Assembly (NCBI RefSeq): GCF_002021815.1
Contig: NZ_CP019952.1
Location: 4,061,001-4,125,000 of the forward strand
From: Pseudomonas parafulva
Lineage (GTDB): Bacteria > Pseudomonadota > Gammaproteobacteria > Pseudomonadales > Pseudomonadaceae
DNA: 64,000 nucleotides
Direction of reading: 5' to 3'
Positions 21,338 through 30,108 of the stretch are shown piece by piece. The notes below the pieces were generated by a model. The model did not search any database, was not told where the DNA came from, and saw only the letters and a list, made by a program, of their open reading frames with translations. A program made the position numbers and the translations under genes. Numbering within the stretch: position 1 is the first letter of the stretch; each line of letters starts with the position of its first letter.

Positions 21338-21455
21338 TACCCGAGGCCCCATCGCTTGCAAACGGGGCGCAAAGCCCCCTCGCCCCACCCGCCACTCGCT
21401 GTTTCAGGCGCTCGATCTGAGTCATAATCGACGCACTCACTGCCCGGTCCTCGCC

Positions 21456-23189
21456 ATGCGTCCACTGCTTCCCCTGACCCTGCTCCTGTTGCTCGCTGCC
21501 TGTGGTGATGGCGAATCCCTGAGCCCACCCGATGCCCGTCTGCCAGACGGCGGTCGCTACCGAGGCCAGGTCGTCGACGGCTTGCTGCAGGGCCAGGGCC
21601 GTATCGACTACCCCAATGGCAGCTGGTATGCCGGCGGTTTCAAGGATGGCCAATGGCACGGCCAGGGGGAATGGCACGGGCAGAACGGCGAAGTCTACCG
21701 CGGCCAGTTCGTCGCCGGCCTGTTCGAAGGGCTTGGCGACCTGACCACACCAGGTAGCCACTATGCGGGCACCTTCCGCCATGGCCGGCGCGATGGCGAA
21801 GGCACCCTCAAGCAGACTGGGCAAACCTACCGCGGGCAGTTCAAGGACGACCTCTACGAAGGGGCAGGCGAACTGGAGTTGGCCGACGGCAGTCGCTACC
21901 GGGGCCTGTTCGCCAAGGGCAAGCCCAACGGCGCCGGCGTGCGCAGCGATGCTAGCGGTAATCAGTTCAGCGGCAGGTTCGTGGACGGCCAACTGCAAGG
22001 CACTGGCACTTACGACAGTGTCGAAGGCGAGCAGTACATCGGCGAGTTCAAGGACAACCGCCTCGAAGGCCGCGGGCGCTACGAAAACGCCGAAGGCGAT
22101 GTGTGGATCGGCCAGTTCAAGGACGGTTCGCTCAACGGCGAAGGCGAAATGCTGGGCAGTGACGGCAGCCACTACAAAGGCACGTTCCTCGACTGGCGCA
22201 TGTCGGGCCAGGGCAGCCTGCAACTGGCTGATGGCAGTCAGTACGTGGGCCATATGCTCGATGATGCCTACCACGGGCAAGGGCGCCTGACACTGGCCGA
22301 CGGCAAGGTACAAAGCGGTACCTGGGCCAATGGCGTTCGGGTTCGCGATGAGCGTGGCACCTTGCTGCCGGACCCGCTCGATATGGCACTGCTCAATCAA
22401 GGGCGCTTGCTCAAGGAAGCCTTGGCCACCGTGCCCCGGTCCCAGCCGGCAATCGAGCTGTACAGCCTGGTGGTGGGGGGCGACGGGCAGCAGAGCGTTT
22501 TTCTGCGCGAAGCCGATTACGTGAGCAACCTGCTGAAGGTACGCTTCGGTGCCAAAGGCCAGGTCACGCTGGTCAACCATCGTGACTTCATGGCGACGCG
22601 CCCCATGGCCACGCGGCAGAGCATCACCCGAGCCGCCAGCACCCTGGCCGAGCGCAGCGGCCCGGAAGACCTGCTGTTCATCTACCTCACCAGCCACGGT
22701 AGCCAGGACCACCAACTGGTCCTCGATCAACCACGCCTGCAGTTGGCCGATATTTCCGCCGACGAGTTGGCCGATGCATTGGCCCCCTTGAAAAATCGAG
22801 ACAAGGTCATCGTCATTTCCGCGTGTTATTCCGGTGGCTACATCGATGCCCTGAAAGATTCGCGCACGCTGCTCATGACAGCCGCCCGAGCCGACCGGGT
22901 GTCCTTCGGTTGCTCGGAAGAAGCCGACTTCACCTACTTTGGCGACGCCCTTTTCGCCCAGGCCCTGAATCAGACGGACGACCTGAAACAGGCGTTTGAA
23001 CTGGCGCGTACCCATGTTGCCGAACGTGAACGAAACGAAGGCTTCGAAGCGTCCGAGCCGCAGCTGTGGGCACCGCCAAACGTGCTGGAGCACTGGCAGC
23101 GCCTACGCCGGAACCAGGCCGAAGAAGCCTTGCGCAATACGACACAGGCAGCGGTGGGGGCACAGGCAAAAACGCCGCGCAGCCACTAA
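21456..23189 (+). CDS. Lipoprotein with MORN repeats and a C13/caspase-like peptidase domain
   Basis: 577 residues in three parts. The N-terminus is a lipoprotein signal (MRPLLPLTLLLLLAACGD, lipobox LAAC with Cys16); Gly at +2 predicts the outer membrane. Residues about 33-285 are around eleven MORN-type repeats of 22-23 residues (pattern YxGxFxxGxxxGxGxxxxxxG). Residues about 330-545 form a peptidase C13 (legumain/caspase fold) domain, with the catalytic His414 in YLTSHGS and Cys457 in VISACYSGG, both present. In related proteins such domains cut after Asn or Asp. Repeats probably mediate binding to a membrane or partner. The start is 17 codons before the predicted mature end, as expected. 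The next gene follows after 27 bp. Function is unknown. Confidence 0.9.
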   Translation: MRPLLPLTLLLLLAACGDGESLSPPDARLPDGGRYRGQVVDGLLQGQGRIDYPNGSWYAGGFKDGQWHGQGEWHGQNGEVYRGQFVAGLFEGLGDLTTPGSHYAGTFRHGRRDGEGTLKQTGQTYRGQFKDDLYEGAGELELADGSRYRGLFAKGKPNGAGVRSDASGNQFSGRFVDGQLQGTGTYDSVEGEQYIGEFKDNRLEGRGRYENAEGDVWIGQFKDGSLNGEGEMLGSDGSHYKGTFLDWRMSGQGSLQLADGSQYVGHMLDDAYHGQGRLTLADGKVQSGTWANGVRVRDERGTLLPDPLDMALLNQGRLLKEALATVPRSQPAIELYSLVVGGDGQQSVFLREADYVSNLLKVRFGAKGQVTLVNHRDFMATRPMATRQSITRAASTLAERSGPEDLLFIYLTSHGSQDHQLVLDQPRLQLADISADELADALAPLKNRDKVIVISACYSGGYIDALKDSRTLLMTAARADRVSFGCSEEADFTYFGDALFAQALNQTDDLKQAFELARTHVAERERNEGFEASEPQLWAPPNVLEHWQRLRRNQAEEALRNTTQAAVGAQAKTPRSH

Positions 23190-23216
23190 GCTTGTGTGTA
23201 ACAAGGGAGAGACATC

Positions 23217-23861
23217 ATGTACTTGACGCCTCAGCATGTCCTGCTTGCCGGAGCGACCGGCCTGACTGGCGAGCACCTGCTCGACCGCCTGCTCAATGAG
23301 CCCACCATCACCCGCGTGCTGGCGCCTACACGCCGCCCTTTGGCAGAACATCCCCATCTGGATAACCCCGTAGGCGATCCGGCTGTATTTTTGCCCCAGC
23401 TGGAGGGCCGCGTAGACATCGCGTATTGCTGCCTGGGCACGACATTGAAGCAGGCAGGCTCGGAGTCCGCATTCAAAGCCGTGGACCTGGACATGGTAGT
23501 GGCCTTCAGCAAGCGAGCCCGTGAGATGGGGGCCAGGCACTTGCTGGTGATCAGTGCCGTGGGCGCCGACCCGACATCCTCGATCTTCTACAACCGCGTC
23601 AAAGGCGAGATGGAAGAAGCCCTCAAAGCCCAGGACTGGCCTCAACTGACCATCGTCCGCCCGTCGCTGTTGCTGGGAGAACGCACCGAGCCAAGGCTCA
23701 CCGAAACCCTGGCCGCTCCCTTTTCCAAGCTGATGCCTGGCAAGTACCGGGGTATTGAGGCCTGCACATTGGCACGAGCGCTGTGGCGCCTGGCGCTGGA
23801 GGAAGAGGACGGCATCCGGATCGTGGAGTCGGACGAGTTGCGCAAGCTGGGGAAAAACTGA
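23217..23861 (+). CDS. NAD(P)-binding Rossmann-fold oxidoreductase (atypical SDR, YwnB-like)
   Basis: 214 residues. The nucleotide-binding loop [15 protein letters not shown] is at the N-terminus, after an HVLLA strand. Further conserved blocks are [45 protein letters not shown] (the Tyr-Lys region of atypical SDRs) and [13 protein letters not shown]. The family includes human HTATIP2-like proteins; substrates are unknown. It is 27 bp behind the MORN-C13 gene on the same strand and probably cotranscribed. Confidence 0.88.
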   Translation: MYLTPQHVLLAGATGLTGEHLLDRLLNEPTITRVLAPTRRPLAEHPHLDNPVGDPAVFLPQLEGRVDIAYCCLGTTLKQAGSESAFKAVDLDMVVAFSKRAREMGARHLLVISAVGADPTSSIFYNRVKGEMEEALKAQDWPQLTIVRPSLLLGERTEPRLTETLAAPFSKLMPGKYRGIEACTLARALWRLALEEEDGIRIVESDELRKLGKN

Positions 23862-23896
23862 GCCGCTGCCGGGTTGCTAGCGGCTGCATGCAGCAC

Positions 23897-24184
23897 TCAA
23901 AAGCCGCCGCTGCCGTGATAGTAAATGCCGGCGGCAGCTGGCAGGGTCAACGGCAGTAACAAGGTATCGAGAAGAAAACTGACCGGCAGATCGAGGGAGG
24001 CGAACCGGGGCGCGTCGACACCGAAGCGCGCCTGGGGGCAACAGCCACCGCTGATCGCATACCAATCCAGACGGGTGCCTGCATACACCACCGGCGCCCC
24101 TGGCTTGGTGCCATCCAGGGTGCGTACCGTGGCGCAGCCACCGAGCATCAACACAGCCAGCGTACCGGCCAGCCCTCTTTTCAA
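23897..24184 (-). CDS. YceK/YidQ family lipoprotein
   Basis: 95-residue lipoprotein. The signal peptide [16 protein letters not shown] has a lipobox LGGC. The mature part contains [17 protein letters not shown] and [24 protein letters not shown], typical of the YceK/YidQ family, whose function is unknown. The only upstream start that keeps the signal peptide is TTG at 24182-24184, which overlaps the ubiX stop as TTGA and suggests coupled translation. The ATG two codons before the lipobox would delete the signal and is rejected. Confidence 0.82.
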   Translation of the reverse strand: MKRGLAGTLAVLMLGGCATVRTLDGTKPGAPVVYAGTRLDWYAISGGCCPQARFGVDAPRFASLDLPVSFLLDTLLLPLTLPAAAGIYYHGSGGF

Positions 24185-24810
24185 TCATCCACCCCATAAT
24201 GATGCTCACCCCAACGCGGCAGCATGTCCTGTGGGATGTTCAGCAGGTTGAGGATGCGCGCCACCACGAAGTCGACCAGATCGTCGATGGTCTGTGGCTG
24301 ATGATAAAAACCAGGCGAGGCCGGTAGCATCACCGCACCCATCTGCGACAGCTTGAGCATGTTTTCAAGGTGAATGGTGGAAAACGGCGCCTCACGAGGC
24401 ACCAGGATCAACTGCCGACGCTCCTTGAGGGTGACATCGGCAGCCCGTTCGATCAGGTTGTTGCACGCACCCGTGGCAATCGCCGACAGCGTGCCGGTAG
24501 AACACGGCACCACCACCATGGCCGCTGGTGCGCCGGAACCCGACGCCACGGGCGACATCCAGTCTTCCTTGCCATACACCCGAATCTGCCCATCGGCAGC
24601 GCCAGTGTATTCGGTCAGGAACGCCTGCATCGCCTGCGGTTTGGCAGGCAGGAGTACGTCGGTTTCGGTCGCCATGACCAGCTGTGCGGCCTTGGAAATC
24701 AGAAAGTGCACCTCCCGATCTTCGCGCACCAGGCAATCGAGCAAGCGCAGGCCATACTGCGCACCCGATGCCCCGGTCATCGCCAGGGTAATGCGTTCCG
24801 GCCCGCTCAC
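24181..24810 (-). CDS. ubiX: Flavin prenyltransferase UbiX
   Basis: 209-residue flavoprotein that prenylates FMN to make the cofactor for the UbiD decarboxylase in ubiquinone synthesis. Motifs are [32 protein letters not shown], and [19 protein letters not shown]. The start is taken as GTG at 24808-24810, overlapping the mpl stop (GTGA) and giving [13 protein letters not shown], the usual Pseudomonas N-terminus. It ends overlapping the next lipoprotein gene, so mpl, ubiX and the lipoprotein form one tightly coupled transcript. Confidence 0.95.
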   Translation of the reverse strand: MSGPERITLAMTGASGAQYGLRLLDCLVREDREVHFLISKAAQLVMATETDVLLPAKPQAMQAFLTEYTGAADGQIRVYGKEDWMSPVASGSGAPAAMVVVPCSTGTLSAIATGACNNLIERAADVTLKERRQLILVPREAPFSTIHLENMLKLSQMGAVMLPASPGFYHQPQTIDDLVDFVVARILNLLNIPQDMLPRWGEHHYGVDD

Positions 24811-26156
24811 TTGAGCGCCTCGGCCAGCTTGCCGTGCAGGCCGCCAAAGCCACCGTTGCTCATGATCACCACCTGGGTACCTGGCCGCGCCTGGCGCTTG
24901 ACCTGCTCGATGATCGCCTCGAGGCTGTCGGCCACTACGCTGGGCACCTTGCATTGCGCGGCCGTGGCTGCCAGGTCCCACCCCAGGTTGGCCGGGGCGT
25001 ACCAGATCACCTGGTCAGCATCGTTGACGCTCTCAGGCAGGCCATCGCGATGTGCGCCCAGTTTCATCGAATTGGAGCGCGGCTCGATGACGGCAATCAC
25101 CGGTGCATCACCCACGCGCTTGCGCAGGCCGTCCAGGGTGGTGGCAATGGCCGTGGGGTGATGGGCGAAATCATCGAAGATGGTCACGCCTTGCACTTCG
25201 GCGACCTTTTCCATGCGCCGCTTGACGCTTTTGAACGCACTGAGGCCTTCGATACCGATCGCCGGTGCCACGCCAACGTGACGGGCGGCCGCCAGGGTCG
25301 CCAAGGCATTGGCCACGTTGTGCTGACCGGTCAGGGCCCAATCCACCACACCCTGCACGTGCCCGTCGAACAGCACCTCGAAGCGCGACCCATCCGGGCT
25401 GAGCAGGCGTGCCTGCCACTGCCCGCCGTCGCCTGTTGTCTGCACGGGCGTCCAGCAGCCCATGTCGATGACCCGCGCCAGCGCTTGTTCGGACGTGGGA
25501 TGGATCACCAGGCCTTCGCTGGGGATGGTGCGTACCAGGTGATGAAATTGTCGCTCGATGGCAGCAAGGTCAGGGAAAATGTCGGCGTGGTCGAATTCCA
25601 GGTTGTTCAGGATCGCCGTGCGCGGGTGGTAATGCACGAACTTCGAGCGCTTGTCGAAGAAGGCACTGTCGTACTCATCCGCTTCGACCACGAAGAACGG
25701 CGTATCACCCAACCGCGCCGATACGGAGAAATTCTGCGGCACCCCACCGATCAGGAAGCCAGGGCTCATGCCGGCATGCTCAAGCACCCAGGCCAGCATG
25801 CTGCTGGTGGTGGTCTTGCCATGGGTACCGGCGACTGCCAACACCCAGCGGCCCTGCAGCACATGGTCGGCCAGCCATTGCGGGCCCGACACATAGGGCA
25901 GGCCCTTGTTGAGCACATGCTCCACCGCCGGGTTGCCACGGGACATGGCGTTGCCAATGACCACCAGATCGGGAGCCGGCTCCAGCTGAGCAGGGTCATA
26001 ACCCTGGGTCAGCTCGATGCCCTGGGCCTGGAGCTGGGTGCTCATCGGCGGATAGACGTTGGCGTCCGATCCGGTGACGCGGTGGCCAAGTTCCTTGGCC
26101 AGCACCGCCAGCGAACCCATGAAAGTGCCGCAAATACCGAGAATGTGAATATGCAT
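24807..26156 (-). CDS. mpl: UDP-N-acetylmuramate:L-Ala-gamma-D-Glu-meso-DAP ligase Mpl
   Basis: 449-residue Mur ligase family enzyme of murein recycling; it joins the tripeptide released from turnover to UDP-MurNAc. The N-terminal [21 protein letters not shown], the ATP loop [14 protein letters not shown], and [16 protein letters not shown] are typical of Mpl rather than MurC. The ATG at 26156 ([10 protein letters not shown]) is chosen; the upstream extension is not conserved. It starts the mpl-ubiX-lipoprotein chain. A 65 bp gap separates it from the sigma-54 regulator upstream on the same strand. Confidence 0.96.
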   Translation of the reverse strand: MHIHILGICGTFMGSLAVLAKELGHRVTGSDANVYPPMSTQLQAQGIELTQGYDPAQLEPAPDLVVIGNAMSRGNPAVEHVLNKGLPYVSGPQWLADHVLQGRWVLAVAGTHGKTTTSSMLAWVLEHAGMSPGFLIGGVPQNFSVSARLGDTPFFVVEADEYDSAFFDKRSKFVHYHPRTAILNNLEFDHADIFPDLAAIERQFHHLVRTIPSEGLVIHPTSEQALARVIDMGCWTPVQTTGDGGQWQARLLSPDGSRFEVLFDGHVQGVVDWALTGQHNVANALATLAAARHVGVAPAIGIEGLSAFKSVKRRMEKVAEVQGVTIFDDFAHHPTAIATTLDGLRKRVGDAPVIAVIEPRSNSMKLGAHRDGLPESVNDADQVIWYAPANLGWDLAATAAQCKVPSVVADSLEAIIEQVKRQARPGTQVVIMSNGGFGGLHGKLAEALK

Positions 26157-26221
26157 GGTCGACCTCGCAAAACATCGAGGCAGGGTAGCCCAGGGCGCGA
26201 CAAATCGCACCCGCTGTTTCG

Positions 26222-28168
26222 TCAGTCGGGCCGGGTGATGCCATGCTTGCGCAGTTTGCGATACAGCGTGTTACGGCTGATGCCCAGGTGCTCGGCGACC
26301 CGGGTGAGCTGCCAATGCCGGGCCTCGAGAACGGCCAGCAGTGCCTGGCGTTCGGCCGTCTCCAATGCGGTGTTGCTCTCAGGTACCGGTGACCCCTCAT
26401 CCGGCAAGACCGCCGTGGCCACTGGCGCTGCGTCTTGGCGACGCGCCGTGCGCACCACGGCAGGCAGGTCTGCCAGCGTGACGCGGCCCTCGTCGCACAG
26501 GGCAGCCAGGGTGCGCAGCACGTTGCGCATCTGCCGCACGTTACCAGGCCAGGGGTAGTCCAGCAGTACCTCACGCGCCTGGGGCTCGAGTTCAATCAAC
26601 TGGCCTTGGGTTTCCTGGCGCAGCAGCAAGTCCAGCAACTGCGCTTTGTCGCTGCGCTCGCGCACGGCAGGCAAAGCCACTTCAAGCCCGTTGAGGCGGT
26701 AATAAAGATCTTCACGGAACGTACCCTGGGCAACCCGTTGCAGCAGGTCCCGGTGGGTGGCACTGATGATGCGAACATCCACGGCCTGCGGCTCGCCGCC
26801 GATTGGCACCACCTGCCGCTCTTCGAGCACGCGCAGCAGCCGTGTTTGCAGATCCAGCGGCATGTCGCCGATCTCGTCCAGCAACAAGGTGCCGCCGTCG
26901 GCCTGCAGCAACTTGCCGCGCATGCCTTCCTTGCGTGCCCCGGTAAAGCTGCCGGCCCGATAGCCGAACAACTCGCTTTCGATCAGGCTCTCGGGGATGG
27001 ACGCGCAGTTGATGGCCACGAATGGCTTGTCTCGACGCTCGCTGGCCTGATGCACGGCCTGGGCGAAGGCTTCCTTGCCGCAACCCGTCTCACCGCTGAG
27101 CAACAGCGGCACATTGCGCTCGAATACCCGCACACTGCGGCGAAAATCTTGTTGCAGTGCAGGGTCCAGCAGGCAGACCTGCGGTGGCTGCCGGACGACG
27201 CGGCGCGAATGCCCGGCGGGCACGGTCCAGACCGGCGTACGTGCCTGGCCACGCAGGCTGGCGAACACCTGCCGCCCGTCCAGGGTCAGCAGCGGCCAGG
27301 CTGCGCTGCCATCGGGCATGGCACGGCTGAACAGCTCGTCGTGGGTGCAGGCGAAAAACTGCTCCAGGGTCTGCCCTTGCACATCGGCGCGCACGCGGCC
27401 CAGCAGGTTCAGCGCACTCTGGTTGGCCGCGCAGATACGGCCATCGCCGTCGACCGCCAGCAGCCCCTCGCTGAACAGCCCGACCGATTCGGCCTGCAGG
27501 TGAAAACGCAGCAGCCAGTGATGCTCGAACTGGCGCATGAAATAGCAGCTTTCGATCATCTTGGCCGACAAGGTCACCATGGCCATGGTGTGGAATTCGC
27601 TTTGGCGCGAAACGTCGGGCCGCGCTGAAGACACGTCCAGCACGGCCAGCAAATGCCCCTGAGGGTCGAACACCGGGCTGGCCGAGCAGGTCAGCCCCGT
27701 ATGCCGCCCACGAAAGTGCTCGTGCTGGTGAATGGTCAGCGCCTGACGTTCGACCAGGCACGTACCGATGCCGTTGGTGCCCTCTCGCGCCTCGCTCCAG
27801 TCAGCGCCCAGCCACAGCCCGGCCTGTTCGAAGCTGCGCCGTTCGGTGGGGGCGGTGACACAGTTGAGGATCACCCCGCGGGCATCGGTCAGCAACACCG
27901 CATGGCCAGCACCGGAAAGCTGCTGGTGCAGGCTGTTCATTTCCTGATCGGCGATTTGCAGCACCTGGCGCATGCGCTCGCGGCTTTCCAGCAGGCGGCC
28001 ATGCTCCAGGACCACCGGTGCTTCGGCCAGCGCCGGATCCAGGTGGTAGTCCTCCAGGCAGCGCAGCCAGGAGCGGGCAATGGACGGGTCGCTGCCGCCT
28101 TCGACACGCCCGCCATGGGCGACCGTGTGCACTTGCCGGGCATGCTGGGTGAATGGGTTGCTCTGCAT
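26222..28168 (-). CDS. Sigma-54-dependent AcoR-family regulator next to aldehyde dehydrogenase
   Basis: 648-residue enhancer-binding protein. It has a GAF-type sensor (residues about 60-215, including [15 protein letters not shown] and [25 protein letters not shown]), a PAS-like segment ([18 protein letters not shown]), an AAA+ domain with Walker A GETGCGKE, and a Fis-type helix-turn-helix ([16 protein letters not shown]). The sigma-54 contact loop reads GSFTGA instead of GAFTGA. The ATG at 28168 has GGAG upstream. It is divergent from the aldehyde dehydrogenase gene, which has a good sigma-54 promoter, so it is the likely activator of that gene and perhaps of eat-eutBC. Confidence 0.9.
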   Translation of the reverse strand: MQSNPFTQHARQVHTVAHGGRVEGGSDPSIARSWLRCLEDYHLDPALAEAPVVLEHGRLLESRERMRQVLQIADQEMNSLHQQLSGAGHAVLLTDARGVILNCVTAPTERRSFEQAGLWLGADWSEAREGTNGIGTCLVERQALTIHQHEHFRGRHTGLTCSASPVFDPQGHLLAVLDVSSARPDVSRQSEFHTMAMVTLSAKMIESCYFMRQFEHHWLLRFHLQAESVGLFSEGLLAVDGDGRICAANQSALNLLGRVRADVQGQTLEQFFACTHDELFSRAMPDGSAAWPLLTLDGRQVFASLRGQARTPVWTVPAGHSRRVVRQPPQVCLLDPALQQDFRRSVRVFERNVPLLLSGETGCGKEAFAQAVHQASERRDKPFVAINCASIPESLIESELFGYRAGSFTGARKEGMRGKLLQADGGTLLLDEIGDMPLDLQTRLLRVLEERQVVPIGGEPQAVDVRIISATHRDLLQRVAQGTFREDLYYRLNGLEVALPAVRERSDKAQLLDLLLRQETQGQLIELEPQAREVLLDYPWPGNVRQMRNVLRTLAALCDEGRVTLADLPAVVRTARRQDAAPVATAVLPDEGSPVPESNTALETAERQALLAVLEARHWQLTRVAEHLGISRNTLYRKLRKHGITRPD

Positions 28169-28246
28169 TATTGTGATTCTCCGCAGATAGAGGCTAAAGC
28201 CAGCATCCTCTACAGCAGGCCGGTTTGCAATGCACCCGCCACGAGG

Positions 28247-28298
28247 CGTGCCACCGGCGGTACACACTGTCACCCAAGCCTGTATCGAGCACGGTACA
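28247..28298. promoter_or_regulatory. Two tandem inverted repeats, candidate activator sites
   Basis: CGTGCC-N6-GGTACA (28247-28264) and TGTATC-N6-GGTACA (28281-28298) share the same 6-6-6 layout and an identical right arm, spaced 34 bp. The ideal arm pair would be TGTACC/GGTACA. They lie about 98 and 132 bp upstream of the predicted sigma-54 transcription start, the right place for an enhancer-binding protein. Confidence 0.65.
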
Positions 28299-28361
28299 TC
28301 GCGGGTCGCCAGAGAGCGTCAGTACCCGTCAACTGCTTGATTTCATTGAAGTGCAAAACGA

Positions 28362-28377
28362 TGGCCCAACCTTTGCT
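28362..28377 (+). promoter_or_regulatory. Sigma-54 promoter of the aldehyde dehydrogenase gene
   Basis: TGGCCC-N5-TTGCT has GG at 28363-28364 and GC at 28375-28376, the exact 12-base offset of -24/-12 promoters. Transcription should begin near 28388, about 35 bp before the start codon. Confidence 0.8.
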
Positions 28378-28422
28378 CTACGCTTTGCACTCCACACAAA
28401 CACAATAGCCAGGAGACACACC

Positions 28423-29943
28423 ATGCGTTATGCACATCCCGGTACCGAAGGCGCTAAGGTTTCCTTCAAGAGCCGCTACGGCAACTACATCGGTGGTGAG
28501 TTCGTTCCTCCGGTAAAGGGTGAGTACTTCACCAACACATCGCCCGTGGACGGGCAACCGATTGCCGAATTCCCCCGTTCCACCGCCGAAGACATCGACA
28601 AAGCCCTGGACGCTGCCCACGCGGCTGCCGATGCCTGGGGCCGCACGTCCGTCCAGGACCGCTCCAACGTGTTGCTGCGCGTTGCCGACCGTATCGAGCA
28701 GAACCTCGAAGTCCTGGCCATCACCGAAACCTGGGACAACGGCAAGCCCGTGCGAGAAACCCTCAATGCCGACATCCCGCTGGCGGTCGATCACTTCCGC
28801 TACTTCGCCGGATGCATCCGCGCCCAGGAAGGCGGCGCTGCGGAAATCAACGAAAACACCGTTGCCTACCATATCCATGAGCCGCTAGGCGTGGTGGGCC
28901 AGATCATCCCGTGGAACTTCCCGATCCTTATGGCCGCCTGGAAGCTCGCGCCAGCGCTGGCAGCAGGCAACTGCGTGGTGCTCAAGCCCGCCGAACAGAC
29001 GCCCCTTGGCATTACCGTGCTGGTGGAGCTGATCGGCGACCTGCTGCCCAAGGGCGTGCTGAACGTGGTGCAGGGCTACGGCCGTGAAGCGGGCGAGGCG
29101 CTGGCCACCAGCAAGCGCATCGCCAAAATTGCCTTCACAGGCTCTACGCCCGTGGGCTCGCACATCATGAAGTGCGCGGCCGAGAACATCATCCCGTCGA
29201 CGGTGGAACTGGGCGGCAAATCGCCGAACGTGTATTTCGAAGACATCATGCAGGCCGAACCGAGCTTCATCGACAAGGCTGCCGAAGGCATGGTCCTGGC
29301 CTTCTTCAACCAGGGCGAAGTGTGCACCTGCCCATCCCGTGCGCTGGTACAGGAGTCGATCTATCCGCAGTTCATGGAAGTGGTGATGAAGAAGGTGCTG
29401 CAGATCAAGCGCGGCGACCCGCTGGACACCGACACCATGGTCGGTGCGCAGGCCTCGCAACAGCAATTCGAAAAGATCCTGTCCTACCTCGAGATCGCCC
29501 AGCAGGAAGGCGCCGAGCTGCTGACCGGGGGCAAGGTCGAGAAACTCGAAGGCGCGCTGGCCACCGGTTACTACATCCAGCCGACCCTGCTCAAGGGCAA
29601 CAACAAGATGCGGGTGTTCCAGGAGGAAATCTTCGGGCCTGTGGTGAGCGTCACCACCTTCAAGGACGAGGCCGAAGCCCTGGCCATTGCCAACGATACC
29701 GAGTTCGGCCTGGGCGCCGGGGTCTGGACCCGCGACATCAACCGTGCCTACCGCATGGGCCGCGGCATCAAGGCCGGGCGTGTCTGGACCAACTGCTATC
29801 ACCTTTACCCGGCGCACGCGGCCTTCGGTGGTTACAAAAAGTCCGGTGTAGGCCGTGAAACCCACAAGATGATGCTCGATCACTACCAGCAGACCAAGAA
29901 CCTGCTGGTGAGCTACGACATCAACCCGCTGGGCTTCTTCTAA
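28423..29943 (+). CDS. aldB: NAD+-dependent aldehyde dehydrogenase (acetaldehyde dehydrogenase type)
   Basis: 506-residue class-I-like aldehyde dehydrogenase, very similar in pattern to AldB/ExaC/AcoD. It has [22 protein letters not shown] for cofactor binding, [25 protein letters not shown] with the general base Glu, and the catalytic Cys in [13 protein letters not shown]. It should oxidise acetaldehyde to acetate, the product of both ethanolamine lyase and acetoin cleavage. The ATG at 28423 has AGGAGA upstream. The permease and EutBC genes follow on the same strand behind their own promoter. Confidence 0.94.
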   Translation: MRYAHPGTEGAKVSFKSRYGNYIGGEFVPPVKGEYFTNTSPVDGQPIAEFPRSTAEDIDKALDAAHAAADAWGRTSVQDRSNVLLRVADRIEQNLEVLAITETWDNGKPVRETLNADIPLAVDHFRYFAGCIRAQEGGAAEINENTVAYHIHEPLGVVGQIIPWNFPILMAAWKLAPALAAGNCVVLKPAEQTPLGITVLVELIGDLLPKGVLNVVQGYGREAGEALATSKRIAKIAFTGSTPVGSHIMKCAAENIIPSTVELGGKSPNVYFEDIMQAEPSFIDKAAEGMVLAFFNQGEVCTCPSRALVQESIYPQFMEVVMKKVLQIKRGDPLDTDTMVGAQASQQQFEKILSYLEIAQQEGAELLTGGKVEKLEGALATGYYIQPTLLKGNNKMRVFQEEIFGPVVSVTTFKDEAEALAIANDTEFGLGAGVWTRDINRAYRMGRGIKAGRVWTNCYHLYPAHAAFGGYKKSGVGRETHKMMLDHYQQTKNLLVSYDINPLGFF

Positions 29944-30032
29944 GCCCTGCGCCGGTCTTTTCGCCGGTCACGATGCAAAGGCCGGCGTTGACTGGCCCTT
30001 TGTCCAGGGCGGTTGTCATGCACCAACCGCTC

Positions 30033-30048
30033 TGGCTCGCTTCCTGCA
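30033..30048 (+). promoter_or_regulatory. Sigma-54 promoter of eat-eutB-eutC
   Basis: TGGCTC-N5-CTGCA keeps GG (30034-30035) and GC (30046-30047) at the 12-base offset, so it fits RpoN, somewhat weaker than the two others in this window. An imperfect inverted repeat (GGTTGT-N6-CCAACC, 30011-30028) sits just upstream. Start predicted near 30059. Confidence 0.65.
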
Positions 30049-30086
30049 GTACAGATCACCAGCGGCCCGAACTCCTTGCGGCCATC

Positions 30087-30099
30087 AAGAAAAAGAACA
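30087..30099 (+). promoter_or_regulatory. CA motif at eat translation start (possible Crc/Hfq site)
   Basis: AAGAAAAAGAACA contains two AANAANAA matches and lies 10 bases before the eat ATG, overlapping the ribosome-binding region. It fits catabolite repression of ethanolamine uptake. Confidence 0.55.
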
Positions 30100-30108
30100 G
30101 GTGAAACC

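Noticed and set aside
20136..23093. Very long open frame (985 codons) on the minus strand across the butanediol dehydrogenase and MORN-C13 genes
   Set aside because: It lies antisense to two genes with clear domains. Long antisense frames are common in high-GC DNA with strong third-position GC. The translated text has no domain and is rich in His, Gln and Ala.
29976..30002. Inverted sequence CAAAGG...CCTTTG after the aldehyde dehydrogenase gene, considered as a terminator
   Set aside because: The arms are imperfectly matched and there is no T run. It may be chance or part of the eat control region, so I did not list it.
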